Below are positions 29,398 to 40,179 of a stretch of DNA of 64,000 nucleotides, piece by piece. The position numbers and the translations under genes are program-made. The first letter of the stretch is position 1; each line of letters begins with the position of its first letter. Source of the stretch: Ralstonia pickettii (GTDB lineage Bacteria > Pseudomonadota > Gammaproteobacteria > Burkholderiales > Burkholderiaceae); the NCBI RefSeq assembly GCF_001699815.1, contig NZ_MCGB01000057.1, positions 248,001-312,000 on the forward strand, in the 5' to 3' direction. The notes beneath the pieces are model-generated. The model ran no database searches, was not told the DNA's origin, and saw nothing but the letters and a program-made list of their open reading frames with translations.

Positions 29398-29405
29398 GTT
29401 GACCC

Positions 29406-31757
29406 TTACACCGTAGCCGCCAGCGCGGACGATTCAACCTTCTCAACGCTTACCGCCCCGAACATGGCACCCAGCTGAGCCGACGCCTCGGTAGCGGCGG
29501 GCACACGGATCACGCCGGAAGCCAGCGACTTGTCCAGCACGGCCGGCAGCACCACGCTGCGCTGCCCTTGCGTCACGCGCACGGCGTCACCATTGGCCAA
29601 GCCCAGTTGTGCGTAGAGATCGGCCGGCACGCCAGCGCGCACGGCCGCGCGTGCCGCAGCCGTCAGTTGCAGAGAACCAGCGCGGCGCACGATCGGATCA
29701 GCGTGGTAGATCGGCACATCGGCCAGACGTTCGAGGCCTGCTGCGGCGGCGGCCGGAGCAGCGGTCAGCGCCGTCGTCGTGTTCGACAAACGGGCGGTGA
29801 CCGGCTTGGCCAGTACTTCGTCGCGCACCACTTCGGAGCTGTCGTATTCGAAGCCCGACACGTTCAGCAGGTTGCCCAGCACGCGCAGGACCTTCCACGC
29901 CGGACGCGAATCGCCCAGGCTGCGCACAACGCCGTTGAAGCTTTGCGGCAGACCTTCGCAGTTCACAAAGGTGCCCGAGGTTTCCGTGAACGGCGCCGTC
30001 GGCAGCAGCACGTCGGCGTACTCGAGTGCAGCGCGGGAGGCAAACGGCGCCAGCACGATCACCGTGTCAGCCTGGTCCAGTGCCGCACGGGCCTGCCCAG
30101 GGTTCGCGGTATCGAATTCCGGCTCGGCACCCAGCAGCACGTAAGCACGACGCGGTTGCGCCAGCATGGCGGCGGCGTCCAGACCATTGCCTTGCGGCAA
30201 CGCACCGGCAACGTAGCCGCCCACGGTGTTGGCCGCTTCCGTCAGGAAACCCAGCGTCGCGCCGGTCTGCTGCGCCACCCACTGGGCCAGCGCATGCAGT
30301 TGCGAGAACTGCGGATGCGCCACAGCAGCGTTACCGAGGAACACAGCCTTACGCTCTCCCGACGCAAGGCTCGCAGCGATGCGCTTGGCAACGTCACCGG
30401 CTTCGATGCTATCGGTGCCACCCGGGCGGGCAACGTTGTTGGCAGCCGCCACCGCCACCGCAACTTGCGACAGCAGCGACAGCCATTGCGACGGCGCGCC
30501 CAGCAACTGCGTAGCAGGCATCAGCAAATCTTCGCCACCTGCGCCGATCACGCTCAGTTGCGCACCCTTCTTGCCTGCCTGACGCAGACGCGCGGCCAGC
30601 AGCGGGTGATCCTTGCGCAGGAAAGAGCCTACGACCAGCGTACGCTGCAGCAGCGACACGTCGGCGATCGGCATGCCGAGCCACGGAGCGCCCGTCGGCT
30701 TGACCGAGAAATCGGACTGACGCAGACGGAAGTCGACGTTGTCGCTGCCAATGCCGCGCACCAGTTTTTGCAACAGGAACAGCTCTTCCAGCGTGCTGTG
30801 CGGGCTGGCCAATGCACCAATCTGCTCTGCGCCGTGATCACGCTTGATTTCGTTGAGGCCGTTGGCCACGTATTCCAGCGCGGTGGTCCAGTCGACCGCC
30901 TTCCACTGACCGCCTTGCTTGAGCATCGGCTGGGTCAGGCGGTCGTCGCTATTCACGCCTTCATAGGCGAAACGGTCCTTATCGGACAGCCAGCATTCGT
31001 TGATGGCTTCGTTGTCCAGCGGCAGAACGCGCATCACACGCTGATTCTTCGTCTGGACGATCACGTTGGCGCCCAGGCCATCGTGCGGCGACACCGACTT
31101 GCGGCGTGCCAGTTCCCACGTACGGGCCGAATAGCGGAACGGCTTGCTGGTCAGCGCACCAACGGGGCACAGGTCGATCATGTTGCCCGACAACTCGGAG
31201 TCAACGGTCTGACCGACGAACGTCGTGATCTCGGAATGCTCGCCGCGGTTGAGCATGCCCAGTTCCATCACGCCGGCAATTTCCTGGCCGAAACGGACGC
31301 AGCGCGTACAGTGAATGCAGCGCGTCATTTCTTCCATAGAGATCAGCGGGCCCACATTCTTGTGGAACACCACACGCTTCTCTTCCTGGTAGCGCGATTC
31401 AGACTTGCCGTAGCCCACGGCCAAGTCCTGCAACTGGCACTCGCCGCCCTGGTCACAGATCGGGCAATCCAGCGGGTGGTTGATCAGCAGGAACTCCATC
31501 ACGGACTTCTGCGCCTTCACTGCCTTCTCGGAATTTGTGAAGACCTTCATGCCCGCGGTGACGGGCGTGGCGCAGGCCGGCAGCGCCTTGGGCGCCTTCT
31601 CGACCTCGACCAGGCACATCCGGCAGTTGGCCGCGACCGACAGTTTGCGGTGATAGCAGAAGTGAGGAATGTAGGTGCCCGTCTGGCGAGCCGCCTCCAT
31701 CACCAGGCTGCCTTCGGCAACCTCGACCTTCTTGCCATCGATTTCGATTTCAACCAT
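29406..31757 (-). CDS. nuoG: NADH-quinone oxidoreductase subunit G
   Basis: A 783-residue iron-sulfur subunit. The N-terminal ferredoxin domain binds a 2Fe-2S cluster through C34, C45, C48 and C62. Next comes [15 protein letters not shown] and the 4Fe-4S ligands in [17 protein letters not shown], then a long molybdopterin-oxidoreductase-like domain without a cofactor. The long ORF on the other strand (29568-32633) is a codon-bias shadow of this and nuoF. Confidence 0.97.
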   Translation of the reverse strand: MVEIEIDGKKVEVAEGSLVMEAARQTGTYIPHFCYHRKLSVAANCRMCLVEVEKAPKALPACATPVTAGMKVFTNSEKAVKAQKSVMEFLLINHPLDCPICDQGGECQLQDLAVGYGKSESRYQEEKRVVFHKNVGPLISMEEMTRCIHCTRCVRFGQEIAGVMELGMLNRGEHSEITTFVGQTVDSELSGNMIDLCPVGALTSKPFRYSARTWELARRKSVSPHDGLGANVIVQTKNQRVMRVLPLDNEAINECWLSDKDRFAYEGVNSDDRLTQPMLKQGGQWKAVDWTTALEYVANGLNEIKRDHGAEQIGALASPHSTLEELFLLQKLVRGIGSDNVDFRLRQSDFSVKPTGAPWLGMPIADVSLLQRTLVVGSFLRKDHPLLAARLRQAGKKGAQLSVIGAGGEDLLMPATQLLGAPSQWLSLLSQVAVAVAAANNVARPGGTDSIEAGDVAKRIAASLASGERKAVFLGNAAVAHPQFSQLHALAQWVAQQTGATLGFLTEAANTVGGYVAGALPQGNGLDAAAMLAQPRRAYVLLGAEPEFDTANPGQARAALDQADTVIVLAPFASRAALEYADVLLPTAPFTETSGTFVNCEGLPQSFNGVVRSLGDSRPAWKVLRVLGNLLNVSGFEYDSSEVVRDEVLAKPVTARLSNTTTALTAAPAAAAAGLERLADVPIYHADPIVRRAGSLQLTAAARAAVRAGVPADLYAQLGLANGDAVRVTQGQRSVVLPAVLDKSLASGVIRVPAATEASAQLGAMFGAVSVEKVESSALAATV

Positions 31758-31769
31758 GTTCTGCCACGC

Positions 31770-33065
31770 TTAAATGTAGGTGGGCACCATGCACTGCTTG
31801 TGTTCGACGTGATACGCGAACTCATCCCAGTAGTGCTTGAGCATGCCGCGGACCGGCATCGCAGCGGCATCGCCGAGTGCGCAGATGGTCCGGCCCATGA
31901 TGTTTTCGGCCACGTTGTTCAGCAGGTCCAGGTCTTCCTGGCGGCCCTTGCCGTGCTCGATGCGGTCGACCACGCGGTACAGCCAGCCCGTGCCTTCGCG
32001 GCACGGTGTGCACTGGCCGCACGACTCTTCGAAATAGAAGTACGACAGGCGCAGCAGCGACTTCACCATGCAACGCGTTTCGTCCATCACGATCACTGCA
32101 CCCGAGCCCAGCATCGAACCAGCCTTGGCGATCGAGTCGTAGTCCATGTCGGAGGCCATCATCAGGTCGGCCGGCACCACGGGCGCCGACGAACCACCCG
32201 GGATGACCGCCTTGAGTTTCTTGCCACCGCGCATGCCACCGGCCAGCTCCAGCAGCTTGGAGAACGGCGTGCCGAGCGGAATCTCGTAGTTGCCCGGACG
32301 CTCCACGTCGCCGGACACAGAGAAGATCTTCGAGCCACCGTTGTTCGGCTTGCCCATCTTCAGGTAGTTGTCCGGACCGATCGCGAGCAGGAACGGCACC
32401 GCGGCAAAGGTTTCGGTGTTGTTGATGGTGGTCGGCTTGCCGTACAGGCCAAAGCTTGCCGGGAACGGCGGCTTGAAGCGCGGCTGGCCCTTCTTGCCTT
32501 CCAGCGACTCGAGCAGCGCGGTCTCTTCGCCGCAGATGTACGCGCCATAGCCATGGTGCGCATGCAGCTGGAAGTTGAAGCCGGACCCCAGGATGTTGTC
32601 ACCGAGGAAGCCTGCAGCGCGCGCCTCTTCTAGGGCCTGCTCGAAGATCTTGTATTCGTTCCAGATCTCGCCGTGGATGTAGTTGTAGCCAACGGTGATG
32701 CCCATCGCGTAGCCGCCGATGGCCATGCCTTCGATCAGCGCGTGCGGGTTGTAACGGATGATGTCGCGATCCTTGAACGTCCCCGGCTCGCCTTCGTCCG
32801 TGTTGCAGACTAGATACTTCTGGCCCGGGAACTGGCGCGGCATGAAACTCCACTTCAGACCGGTCGGGAAGCCCGCACCGCCCCGGCCACGCAGGCCCGA
32901 CGCCTTCACGTCGGCAATGACCTGCTCTGGGGTGATCTTCTCGGTGAGGATGCGCTTGAGCTGTTGATAGCCGCCACGCTTGACGTAATCTTCGAGGTGC
33001 CAGTTGTCGCCGTTCAGGCCGGCAAGAATCAACGGCTGGATATGTCGATCGTGCAGAGAGGTCAT
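31770..33065 (-). CDS. nuoF: NADH-quinone oxidoreductase subunit F
   Basis: A 431-residue subunit that binds NADH, FMN and cluster N3. The FMN/NADH glycine-rich motif is [13 protein letters not shown] (residues 60-72), and [15 protein letters not shown] follows. The 4Fe-4S ligands are C349, C352 and C355 ([12 protein letters not shown]) plus C395. Starts one base after the nuoE stop. Confidence 0.97.
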   Translation of the reverse strand: MTSLHDRHIQPLILAGLNGDNWHLEDYVKRGGYQQLKRILTEKITPEQVIADVKASGLRGRGGAGFPTGLKWSFMPRQFPGQKYLVCNTDEGEPGTFKDRDIIRYNPHALIEGMAIGGYAMGITVGYNYIHGEIWNEYKIFEQALEEARAAGFLGDNILGSGFNFQLHAHHGYGAYICGEETALLESLEGKKGQPRFKPPFPASFGLYGKPTTINNTETFAAVPFLLAIGPDNYLKMGKPNNGGSKIFSVSGDVERPGNYEIPLGTPFSKLLELAGGMRGGKKLKAVIPGGSSAPVVPADLMMASDMDYDSIAKAGSMLGSGAVIVMDETRCMVKSLLRLSYFYFEESCGQCTPCREGTGWLYRVVDRIEHGKGRQEDLDLLNNVAENIMGRTICALGDAAAMPVRGMLKHYWDEFAYHVEHKQCMVPTYI

Positions 33066-33569
33066 TTACTTGCCTGCTCCGTTGGTCGGCGCCTTCGACT
33101 GGAGGTCGGCGATCAGCGCGTCGAGCTTCTCGTTGCTCATGAAGCTGCACATGTGGGTGTTGTTGACGATCATGACCGGCGCATCACCGCACGCGCCCAT
33201 GCACTCGCCTTCCTTCAGCGTGAAGGTGCCGTCGGCGGTGGTCTCGTTGAAACCGATGCCCAGCTTCTTCTTCAGGTAGTCGGCAGCACGCTCGCCGCCC
33301 GACAGCGCGCACGGCAGATTCGTGCACACCGACAGCTTGAAGCGGCCCACCGGCTTGGTGTCGTACATGTTGTAGAACGTCGCCACTTCCTCGACCCACA
33401 CCGGCGGCATTTCGAGGTACTCGGCCACGAACTGCATGACTTCGGGCGAGACCCAGCCTTTCTCGCTCTGCGCGACCGCCAGCGCCGCCATCACGGCGGA
33501 CTGCTTCTGGTCGGCGGGATATTTCGCGACCGCCCGGTCGATTTCCTTGAGAGCTTCTGCTGATAGCAT
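33066..33569 (-). CDS. nuoE: NADH-quinone oxidoreductase subunit E
   Basis: A 167-residue thioredoxin-like subunit holding a 2Fe-2S cluster (N1a) through C82, C87, C123 and C127 (VCTNLPCALSG and GECMGACGDAP). It is separated from nuoD by 115 bases with no ORF or clear signal. Confidence 0.97.
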   Translation of the reverse strand: MLSAEALKEIDRAVAKYPADQKQSAVMAALAVAQSEKGWVSPEVMQFVAEYLEMPPVWVEEVATFYNMYDTKPVGRFKLSVCTNLPCALSGGERAADYLKKKLGIGFNETTADGTFTLKEGECMGACGDAPVMIVNNTHMCSFMSNEKLDALIADLQSKAPTNGAGK

Positions 33570-33684
33570 GTTCGTTGCGATTGGTGCGGGACGCGGGGCG
33601 TGTTACCTAACTACCTTACCCCGGCGTGCGTCCTCGTTTCACAGCCGCGCTTGCCTGCGCGTCAAACCGTTGTTTCCTGCGGGT

Positions 33685-34938
33685 TCAGCGATCGATCTCG
33701 CCAAACACGATGTCTTGCGTACCGATGATCGTCACCGCATCGGCAATCATGTGACCCTTCGCCATTTCGTCAAGCGCGGCCAGATGAACGAAGCCCGGTG
33801 CGCGGATCTTCAAGCGGTACGGCTTGTTGGCGCCGTCGGAGATTGCATAGATGCCGAACTCGCCCTTCGGGTGCTCAACAGCGGCATACGCCTCGCCTTC
33901 GGGCACATGCATACCTTCCGTGAAGAGCTTGAAGTGGTGAATCAGCTCTTCCATGTTGGTCTTCATGTCCACACGCGACGGCGGCGCCACCTTGTGGTTA
34001 TCGGTGATCACAGGGCCCGGGTTTTTGCGCAGCCACTCGATGCACTGGCGAATGATGCGATTGCTCTGGCGCATTTCTTCCACGCGCACCAGATAACGGT
34101 CGTAGCAATCGCCGTTCACGCCAACCGGGATGTCGAAATCGATGCGGTCGTACACCTCATACGGCTGCTTCTTGCGCACATCCCATTCGATGCCCGAACC
34201 ACGCAGCATCGCACCGGAGAAACCTTTGTTAAGCGCACGCTCCGGGCTCACCACGCCGATACCAACGAGACGTTGCTTCCAAATCCGGTTGTCGGTCAGC
34301 AGCGTCTCGTACTCGTCAACGTACTTCGGGAAGCGGTTGGTGAAGTCTTCAATGAAATCAAGCAGCGAACCCGAACGCGTTTGGTTCAGGGCGGCCAGCG
34401 CCTTCTCGTTGCGCACCTTGGACGCCTTGTATTGCGGCATCGTGTCAGGCAGGTCGCGATAGACGCCGCCCGGACGGTAGTAGGCGGCGTGCATGCGCGC
34501 GCCCGACACCGCCTCATACATATCGAACAGGTCTTCACGCTCGCGGAAGGCGTACAGGAACACCGCCATGGCGCCAACGTCCAGCGCGTGCGAACCAATC
34601 CACATCAGGTGGTTCATGATCCGCGTGATTTCGTCGAACATGACGCGGATGTACTGCGCACGCAGCGGCACTTCGAGACCCAGCAGCCGCTCGATTGCCA
34701 TCACGTAGGCGTGCTCGTTGACCATCATCGACACGTAGTCGAGGCGGTCCATGTACGGCACGCTCTGAATCCACGTCTTCTGCTCAGCGAGCTTTTCAGT
34801 CGCGCGGTGCAGCAGCCCGATGTGCGGGTCGGCACGTTGAATGACTTCACCGTCCAACTCAAGCACCAGGCGCAGCACGCCGTGTGCTGCCGGGTGTTGC
34901 GGACCGAAGTTCAGGGTGTAGTTCTTGATATCTGCCAT
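33685..34938 (-). CDS. nuoD: NADH-quinone oxidoreductase subunit D
   Basis: A 417-residue 49-kDa-type subunit that lines the quinone site. It opens [20 protein letters not shown] with the conserved quinone-site His, and includes [16 protein letters not shown] and [16 protein letters not shown]. NuoC is a separate gene here, unlike the fused NuoCD of enteric bacteria. Confidence 0.97.
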   Translation of the reverse strand: MADIKNYTLNFGPQHPAAHGVLRLVLELDGEVIQRADPHIGLLHRATEKLAEQKTWIQSVPYMDRLDYVSMMVNEHAYVMAIERLLGLEVPLRAQYIRVMFDEITRIMNHLMWIGSHALDVGAMAVFLYAFREREDLFDMYEAVSGARMHAAYYRPGGVYRDLPDTMPQYKASKVRNEKALAALNQTRSGSLLDFIEDFTNRFPKYVDEYETLLTDNRIWKQRLVGIGVVSPERALNKGFSGAMLRGSGIEWDVRKKQPYEVYDRIDFDIPVGVNGDCYDRYLVRVEEMRQSNRIIRQCIEWLRKNPGPVITDNHKVAPPSRVDMKTNMEELIHHFKLFTEGMHVPEGEAYAAVEHPKGEFGIYAISDGANKPYRLKIRAPGFVHLAALDEMAKGHMIADAVTIIGTQDIVFGEIDR

Positions 34939-34951
34939 GTTCGGGCGCCCT

Positions 34952-35554
34952 TCAGTGCTTCAGACCACCGTATTGATCCTCACGGATCACACGCGGCGTA
35001 ATCTCGCGCGGCTCGATGGTGACCGGCTGGTAGACCACGCGGCGCTGCACCGGGTCGTAACGCATTTCAACGTAACCCGACACGGGGAAGTCCTTGCGGA
35101 ACGGGTGGCCAATGAAGCCGTAGTCGGTCAGGATGCGGCGCAGGTCCGGATGGCCTTCGAACACAAGACCGTAAAGGTCGAACGCTTCGCGCTCGAACCA
35201 GTCAGCGGAATTCCAGATCGTGGTCACCGACGACACCACGGGCAGGTCATCGTCCGGCGCAAACACGCGCACGCGAACGCGCCAGTTGTGCGTGATCGAC
35301 AGCAGATGCGACACCGCAGCGAAACGCGGGCCGTTCCAGGCACCGTCGCCGTAGTCGGCGTAGTCGACGCCGCACAAGTCCATCAGCTGTTCAAATTTGA
35401 GCGAAGCGTCGTCGCGCAGCGTGCGCATGGCGTCGAGGTAATCGGCAGCCTTCACCACGAGGGTGAGTTCACCGACCGACTCGGTCAGGCTTTGAACGCG
35501 ATTGCCCAGCGCCTTTTCCAGCGCGGCCTTCAGGGTGGCAAGCTTGTCGGTCAT
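34952..35554 (-). CDS. nuoC: NADH-quinone oxidoreductase subunit C
   Basis: A 200-residue 30-kDa-type subunit. The signature [20 protein letters not shown] (residues about 128-148) and [20 protein letters not shown] near it are diagnostic. One base separates it from nuoB. It is structural, without cofactor. Confidence 0.96.
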   Translation of the reverse strand: MTDKLATLKAALEKALGNRVQSLTESVGELTLVVKAADYLDAMRTLRDDASLKFEQLMDLCGVDYADYGDGAWNGPRFAAVSHLLSITHNWRVRVRVFAPDDDLPVVSSVTTIWNSADWFEREAFDLYGLVFEGHPDLRRILTDYGFIGHPFRKDFPVSGYVEMRYDPVQRRVVYQPVTIEPREITPRVIREDQYGGLKH

Positions 35555-35555
35555 G

Positions 35556-36038
35556 TCAGGCCTTGCGCGCGATGGTGTTGGTGCGACGGATCTTGGCCTG
35601 CAGCTGAATGATGCCGTAGATCAGTGCTTCGGCCGTCGGCGGGCAGCCCGGCACGTACACGTCGACCGGCACGATGCGATCGCAGCCGCGCACGACAGAA
35701 TACGAGTAGTGGTAGTAACCGCCGCCGTTCGCGCACGAACCCATCGAGATGACCCAGCGAGGCTCGGCCATCTGGTCGTACACCTTGCGCAGCGCGGGCG
35801 CCATCTTGTTGCACAGCGTGCCGGCCACGATCATCACGTCAGACTGACGCGGCGACGGGCGGAACACCACGCCGAAACGGTCCAGGTCATAACGCGATGC
35901 GCCCGCATGCATCATTTCCACAGCACAGCAGGCCAGGCCGAACGTCATCGGCCAGAGTGACCCGGTACGGGTCCAGTTGATCAGCTTGTCAGCGGTTGTC
36001 GTGACAAAGCCTTCGTTGAGTACGCCTTCGATCGCCAT
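35556..36038 (-). CDS. nuoB: NADH-quinone oxidoreductase subunit B
   Basis: A 160-residue PSST subunit that binds the terminal 4Fe-4S cluster N2 next to quinone. Ligands are the adjacent pair C37-C38, C102 ([15 protein letters not shown]) and C132 ([13 protein letters not shown]). Six bases downstream of nuoA. Confidence 0.97.
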   Translation of the reverse strand: MAIEGVLNEGFVTTTADKLINWTRTGSLWPMTFGLACCAVEMMHAGASRYDLDRFGVVFRPSPRQSDVMIVAGTLCNKMAPALRKVYDQMAEPRWVISMGSCANGGGYYHYSYSVVRGCDRIVPVDVYVPGCPPTAEALIYGIIQLQAKIRRTNTIARKA

Positions 36039-36044
36039 TTCACA

Positions 36045-36404
36045 TCACTCCCAATCGAGCGCGCCTTTTTTCCAGATGTAGACGAAGCCCACGAGAAACT
36101 CGAGAAGAAACACGCCCATCGCAAAGAACCCCGGCCAGCCGATCTCACGCAGCGCCACGCCCCAGGGGAAGAGGAACGCGGTCTCCAGATCGAACAGAAT
36201 GAACAGGATGGCGATGAGGTAATAGCGCACGTCGAACTTCATGCGCGCGTCTTCGAATGCCTCGAAGCCGCACTCGTACGGCGAGAGCTTGTCAGGATCG
36301 GGATTGTTCGGACCGAGGACTCGGCCGATGGTCATCAGAGCAAGGCCGAGGCCAACACCGACAACGATGAACAACAGTACGGGGAAATAGGCTTCGAGGT
36401 TCAA
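36045..36404 (-). CDS. nuoA: NADH-quinone oxidoreductase subunit A
   Basis: A 119-residue membrane subunit with three helices. [20 protein letters not shown] and the second helix [14 protein letters not shown] are typical. The protein begins [13 protein letters not shown], the usual beta-proteobacterial start, but the codon at 36404-36402 is TTG. No strong ribosome site is seen. It begins 164 bases downstream of the tRNA-Leu 3' end. Confidence 0.95.
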   Translation of the reverse strand: MNLEAYFPVLLFIVVGVGLGLALMTIGRVLGPNNPDPDKLSPYECGFEAFEDARMKFDVRYYLIAILFILFDLETAFLFPWGVALREIGWPGFFAMGVFLLEFLVGFVYIWKKGALDWE

Positions 36405-36567
36405 GGGACGCCCGCCTTTTTGAATGGTTGCAACAGCACTGCCCGCAGGCGGCGCCTTGTCGCCCCATCGAAGGCGCCGGGTCCGCAGCCTTACGACGCC
36501 TCGACTGCACGTCGTCTTGCGGAGGGGCCTGCGCGGAACATCCCGTTGAACAGACCCCGAATTTGAT

Positions 36568-36652
36568 TGGTGCCGACGGCGAGACTCGAACTCGCACAGC
36601 TTTCGCCACTACCCCCTCAAGATAGCGTGTCTACCAATTTCACCACGTCGGC
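36568..36652 (-). tRNA. tRNA-Leu (anticodon GAG)
   Basis: The minus strand folds into an 85-base class II tRNA. Acceptor stem GCCGACG/CGTCGGC with discriminator A and encoded CCA, D-loop GTGGTGAAATTGGTAGACAC, anticodon stem CTATC/GGTAG with loop TTGAGGG (anticodon GAG), long variable arm TGGCGAAAGCTGT and T arm GCGAG-TTCGAGT-CTCGC. It reads CUC/CUU leucine codons. Confidence 0.95.
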
Positions 36653-36728
36653 TGGGGGAAGAAACTCTATCAGGAACGCGGTTAAGACTTAACGCCCTTG
36701 CCGTTTCCCGTATTGTTCCAAGCCTTGC

Positions 36729-36758
36729 ATTCTACCGCAAAGCAACGCTTTTGTTCAA
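36729..36758 (-). promoter_or_regulatory. sigma-70 promoter of tRNA-Leu (and possibly nuo)
   Basis: TTGAAC (36758-36753), an 18-base spacer and TAGAAT (36734-36729) on the minus strand. The tRNA begins about 70 bases downstream. The bases GCGGTAGAATGC around the -10 are identical to those of the tpiA promoter at 38037. Confidence 0.6.
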
Positions 36759-36831
36759 TGCACAAACAAAAATCTTATCCCTCGCAACGCGCCGAAAAAC
36801 CTCAACGGCACGCCACGATCGTTGCATCAAA

Positions 36832-37194
36832 TTACTTCGGCACAGCGGGCGCGGAAGCTGCGCCCGAAGCAGCGGCAGGAGCCGAGGCCGCGGGTGCCGA
36901 TGCCGTGGACGCAACAGGCGCGACCGAACCCATCACACCCGCCGACACGCCGCCCTTGTTGGTGCCGATCAGCGTCAGCGCAAGCGTGGCAACGAAGAAC
37001 ACGGTGGCCAGCACGGCCGTCGTACGCGACAGGAAGTTGGCCGAACCGGTGGCACCAAACAAGCTGCCCGACGCGCCCGACCCAAATGCCGCCCCAACGT
37101 CCGCGCCCTTGCCGTGTTGCAGCAGCACCAGGCCGATCACGCCGAGCGCGCTCAGAATTTGCGCCACCAGCAGCAGAGTCTTCAGAATTGCCAT
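36832..37194 (-). CDS. secG: preprotein translocase subunit SecG
   Basis: A 120-residue SecG with two transmembrane helices (LLLVAQILSALGVIGLVLL and TAVLATVFFVATLALTLIG) flanking a Gly/Ser/Ala loop (GKGADVGAAFGSGASGSLFG). The C-terminal tail is an Ala/Pro/Ser low-complexity stretch. It assists SecYE in protein export. ATG 37194 gives normal length; longer in-frame sequence is noncoding. The order tpiA-secG-tRNA-Leu is conserved in proteobacteria. Confidence 0.95.
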   Translation of the reverse strand: MAILKTLLLVAQILSALGVIGLVLLQHGKGADVGAAFGSGASGSLFGATGSANFLSRTTAVLATVFFVATLALTLIGTNKGGVSAGVMGSVAPVASTASAPAASAPAAASGAASAPAVPK

Positions 37195-37256
37195 TTCGTT
37201 TCTCTCAATAATATGTTGCAGCCGCACATGGGTGACATCGCGACTCGATCGGTTGT

Positions 37257-38003
37257 TTATGCGCGCCCGATCGCCAGGAAATCTTCTGCCTTCAACGATG
37301 CGCCGCCGATCAGGCCGCCATCGATGTCCGCCATTGCAAACAATTCGCCGGCATTGTCGGGCTTGACGCTGCCACCGTACAGAATTGACAGACGCTGCGC
37401 CACGCCAGCGTCGCGGGCAGCAACACGTGCGCGCAGAAACGCGTGCACAGCCTGCGCCTGCTCGCTCGTCGCGGTCTTGCCCGTGCCAATGGCCCAAACC
37501 GGCTCATACGCCACGACGATACGACCAAGTTGCTCGACCGACAGCGCTTCGAGAACTGCATCGAGTTGGCGGGCGACCACCTGCTCGGTCTCACCTGCTT
37601 CACGTTGCGCGAGCGTTTCGCCCACACAGACGATCGGGGTAATGCCATGTTCCAGTGCACGCAGCGCCTTGGTCGCCACTTGCGCATCGGTTTCGCCATG
37701 GTACGAGCGACGCTCGGAGTGACCGACGATCGCGTAGCCGCAGCCAAACTCCGACAGCATCGACGCCGCCACTTCGCCGGTAAAGGCGCCCCGCGTTTCA
37801 GCCGACACATCCTGCGCGCCCCAGCCGACTGCAGAACCGGCGAGCAAGGACTGGCACTGGGCCAGGTACGGGAACGGCACACACACGGCCAGCGTGGCGT
37901 TGGTTTTGCCTGCCGCTTTGATCTGTTCAAGCAGCGCGGCGTTCGTGCTCAGACTGCCATGCAGCTTCCAGTTGCCCACCACCAGCTTCGGTCTTGCGTT
38001 CAC
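37257..38003 (-). CDS. tpiA: triosephosphate isomerase
   Basis: A 248-residue TIM barrel interconverting dihydroxyacetone phosphate and glyceraldehyde 3-phosphate. Catalytic residues are visible: Asn-Lys in VVGNWKLHG, His in [10 protein letters not shown], and Glu in [16 protein letters not shown]. The phosphate-binding [10 protein letters not shown] follows. The start codon is GTG (38003) with no clear ribosome site. Confidence 0.97.
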   Translation of the reverse strand: MNARPKLVVGNWKLHGSLSTNAALLEQIKAAGKTNATLAVCVPFPYLAQCQSLLAGSAVGWGAQDVSAETRGAFTGEVAASMLSEFGCGYAIVGHSERRSYHGETDAQVATKALRALEHGITPIVCVGETLAQREAGETEQVVARQLDAVLEALSVEQLGRIVVAYEPVWAIGTGKTATSEQAQAVHAFLRARVAARDAGVAQRLSILYGGSVKPDNAGELFAMADIDGGLIGGASLKAEDFLAIGRA

Positions 38004-38036
38004 GTTTTGCCCGGTCGACTGTCAAATAAACCCAGC

Positions 38037-38066
38037 ATTCTACCGCGGCGTCAAAAACGGGGTCAA
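38037..38066 (-). promoter_or_regulatory. sigma-70 promoter of tpiA
   Basis: TTGACC (38066-38061), 18-base spacer, TAGAAT (38042-38037) on the minus strand, both hexamers five of six to consensus. About 30 bases separate the expected start of transcription from the tpiA GTG. Confidence 0.7.
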
Positions 38067-38082
38067 TTTTGGCGTCCTGGCG

Positions 38083-39087
38083 TCAATCCCAAACCAACAT
38101 GATCTTGCCGATATGCGCGCTCGATTCCATCAAAGCATGCGCCTGCGCGGCCTGTGCGGCCGGCATGACCTCATGGACGACCGGCTTGATGCGCACAGAC
38201 GCAAGCAACGGCCAGACCGTTTCATACAGATTGGCCGCGATGGCCGCCTTGAATGCAACCGGACGCGGGCGCAGCGTCGAGCCCGTCAAGGTAATGCGCC
38301 GACGCAGGATGTCGCCCAGCGGCACCTCGGCCTTGGCGCCGCCCAGCAACGCGATCAGGACGATGCGGCCATCGTCGGCGGTGCAGGCGATTTCGCGCGC
38401 GACATAACTGCCGCCGACCATGTCGAGCACCACATCGGCGCCGCGCCCTGTCTCGGCCTTGACGATTTCAACGAAATCCTCGGTCTTGTAGTTGATGGCG
38501 CGCGTGGCCCCGAGCTCGACGCAGGCGTCACACTTTTCGGCGCTACCGGCCGTGGCGAACACGCGGTGACCCAATGCAGACGCGATCTGAATCGCCGTCG
38601 TGCCGATGCCGCTGGAGCCGCCCTGCACGAGCAGCGTTTCATCGGCGCCGTGCGCGCCCCGCCCCAGCAGGCCTCGGTCGAACACGTTCGACCACACGGT
38701 GAAATAGTTTTCTGGCAATGCAGCGGCTTCGACATCGGACAAGCCGGCCGGCACAGGCAGCACCTGGCCCAACGGCGCCGTGCAGAACTCCGCATAACCG
38801 CCGCCTTGCACCAGCGCGCAGACGCGATCGCCTACCTTCAGGCCGTAGCGATTGTCGGCGTGCGCCAGATCACCGCTGACTATCTCGCCTGCAACTTCGA
38901 GCCCCGGAATATCCGAGGCACCGGGCGGCACCGGATAGTTGCCCGTGCGCTGGAACACATCGGGCCGGTTCACGCCCGCTGCACGCACGCGGATCAGAAC
39001 CTCGCCGGCCTTGGCCTCCGGCATCGGGCGCTCGCCAAGCTTCAAGACTTCAGGGCCACCGTACTGGGTGATTTCAATCGCTTTCAT
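38083..39087 (-). CDS. NAD(P)H quinone oxidoreductase, PIG3/QorA-like
   Basis: A 334-residue zinc-free medium-chain dehydrogenase. It starts MKAIEITQYGGPEVLKLGE and has the cofactor motif VQGGSSGIGTTAIQIASALG near residue 150, and KCDACVELGATRAINYKTED for NADPH ribose. It matches the PIG3/TP53I3-type family of quinone reductases (TIGR02824 type). It probably reduces quinones or alpha,beta-unsaturated carbonyls in the cytosol. Confidence 0.92.
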   Translation of the reverse strand: MKAIEITQYGGPEVLKLGERPMPEAKAGEVLIRVRAAGVNRPDVFQRTGNYPVPPGASDIPGLEVAGEIVSGDLAHADNRYGLKVGDRVCALVQGGGYAEFCTAPLGQVLPVPAGLSDVEAAALPENYFTVWSNVFDRGLLGRGAHGADETLLVQGGSSGIGTTAIQIASALGHRVFATAGSAEKCDACVELGATRAINYKTEDFVEIVKAETGRGADVVLDMVGGSYVAREIACTADDGRIVLIALLGGAKAEVPLGDILRRRITLTGSTLRPRPVAFKAAIAANLYETVWPLLASVRIKPVVHEVMPAAQAAQAHALMESSAHIGKIMLVWD

Positions 39088-39125
39088 GAGAATCGGATCG
39101 AGAGGGTTACGGCGCAGTGCGCGGG

Positions 39126-40079
39126 TTACGAGACGCTACGCCTCGGTTCAACAAAGTGCTGCGGAATGCCGCGCGTGGTTTCGCGCATGATTTCTTGTTT
39201 GCCGTGGACGATGCCGTCGGCGATCTTGCCGATATGCAACTTGAGCCACATCTCCGTCGGCGAGCCGGCGCGATAGTCGGCCGGGCCGAGCATGTCGACG
39301 CGATCATCGGCACGCAAGTTGTCAGCCTGCTCGAATGAGCGAGGGCTCTCCGGGTTGTAGACCGCATAGGTGCGGCCGCCGCCCTTGCGGGCGACCGAAA
39401 ACGCCGGAATATCACTCGGCCCATCGGCGACGTAGATCATGTTGGCGAAGGGCACGCGGCGCTCGTCCTCGGCAATCGACGAGTTCACACTTACCGCTTC
39501 CGGGTGCTTATTGACGCCCTTGTTGATCTCAAACAGCGCACGCGTCTTGGTGGTGTTATCGATGGCGTAGATGACTTCCGCAATGACCGGCCGGCCATCC
39601 GCGTTCGAGTCGGACGCCTCCAGAAATTCGCAGCCCCACACGCCGTCGATGTACGGGGCGATGGGCGAGCCCTTGATCATCTCTGTCAGGCCCGTGCTGA
39701 CGATGTAGTGTTCGAGCTTGATGTCGAACGCCTGGTAGGTTGCGTTGTCGCGCACCCACGCCTTGCTGCGCTCGAAGAAATCAGTCACGCCGGGGAAGAA
39801 TTCGAGTTCGGCGCCCAGTTCGCGCAGCGTTGCATTGTCGAGCCCGCCCATGCGGCCGTCGCGCACATGGCGCAGCAGCACATTGAGGTAGAACGTTTCC
39901 TGGTTGACCTTCTGACCGCGCGATTCAATTTCGCGCGAGCCTGCAGCCACTTCGTCCCAGAAACCCTGCTCGGCGATATTGAAGCGATCGAACAGCGGCA
40001 CTTGCATGTAGCGCGGGATCAGTGTCTTGTCGAAATCCCAGACGATGGCGATGCGGTTTTGCTCGAACAGGCGGCTCAT
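39126..40079 (-). CDS. HAD-superfamily hydrolase
   Basis: A 317-residue HAD hydrolase. Motif I is VWDFDKTLIP near the N-terminus (nucleophile and acid Asp), motif II is IVSTGLTEM, and motif III is YVADGPSDIPAFSVA. A helical cap lies between motifs I and II (about residues 40-130). It resembles phosphoserine-phosphatase-like HADs but the substrate is unknown. It is downstream of pnp after a terminator. Confidence 0.85.
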   Translation of the reverse strand: MSRLFEQNRIAIVWDFDKTLIPRYMQVPLFDRFNIAEQGFWDEVAAGSREIESRGQKVNQETFYLNVLLRHVRDGRMGGLDNATLRELGAELEFFPGVTDFFERSKAWVRDNATYQAFDIKLEHYIVSTGLTEMIKGSPIAPYIDGVWGCEFLEASDSNADGRPVIAEVIYAIDNTTKTRALFEINKGVNKHPEAVSVNSSIAEDERRVPFANMIYVADGPSDIPAFSVARKGGGRTYAVYNPESPRSFEQADNLRADDRVDMLGPADYRAGSPTEMWLKLHIGKIADGIVHGKQEIMRETTRGIPQHFVEPRRSVS

Positions 40080-40127
40080 GATGGGGCGCGAAGGGACAAC
40101 AGGAAGAACTCGCGACGCAGTGTAAAC

Positions 40128-40157
40128 AAAAAAACGGCTGGACATCGTCCAGCCGTT
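40128..40157 (-). terminator. rho-independent terminator after pnp
   Basis: AACGGCTGGAC/GTCCAGCCGTT (40133-40143, 40147-40157) with a three-base loop and seven T on the minus strand (40134-40128). A short T run on the plus side could make it bidirectional. Confidence 0.9.
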
Positions 40158-40179
40158 TTTCTTGGCGAAAATCGCTCGC

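Noticed and set aside
29568-32633. 1,021-codon open frame on the plus strand opposite nuoG and nuoF
   Set aside because: No recognisable domain, rich in Arg/His/Gln, and lies fully antisense to two conserved complex I genes. It is a by-product of GC-rich codon use.
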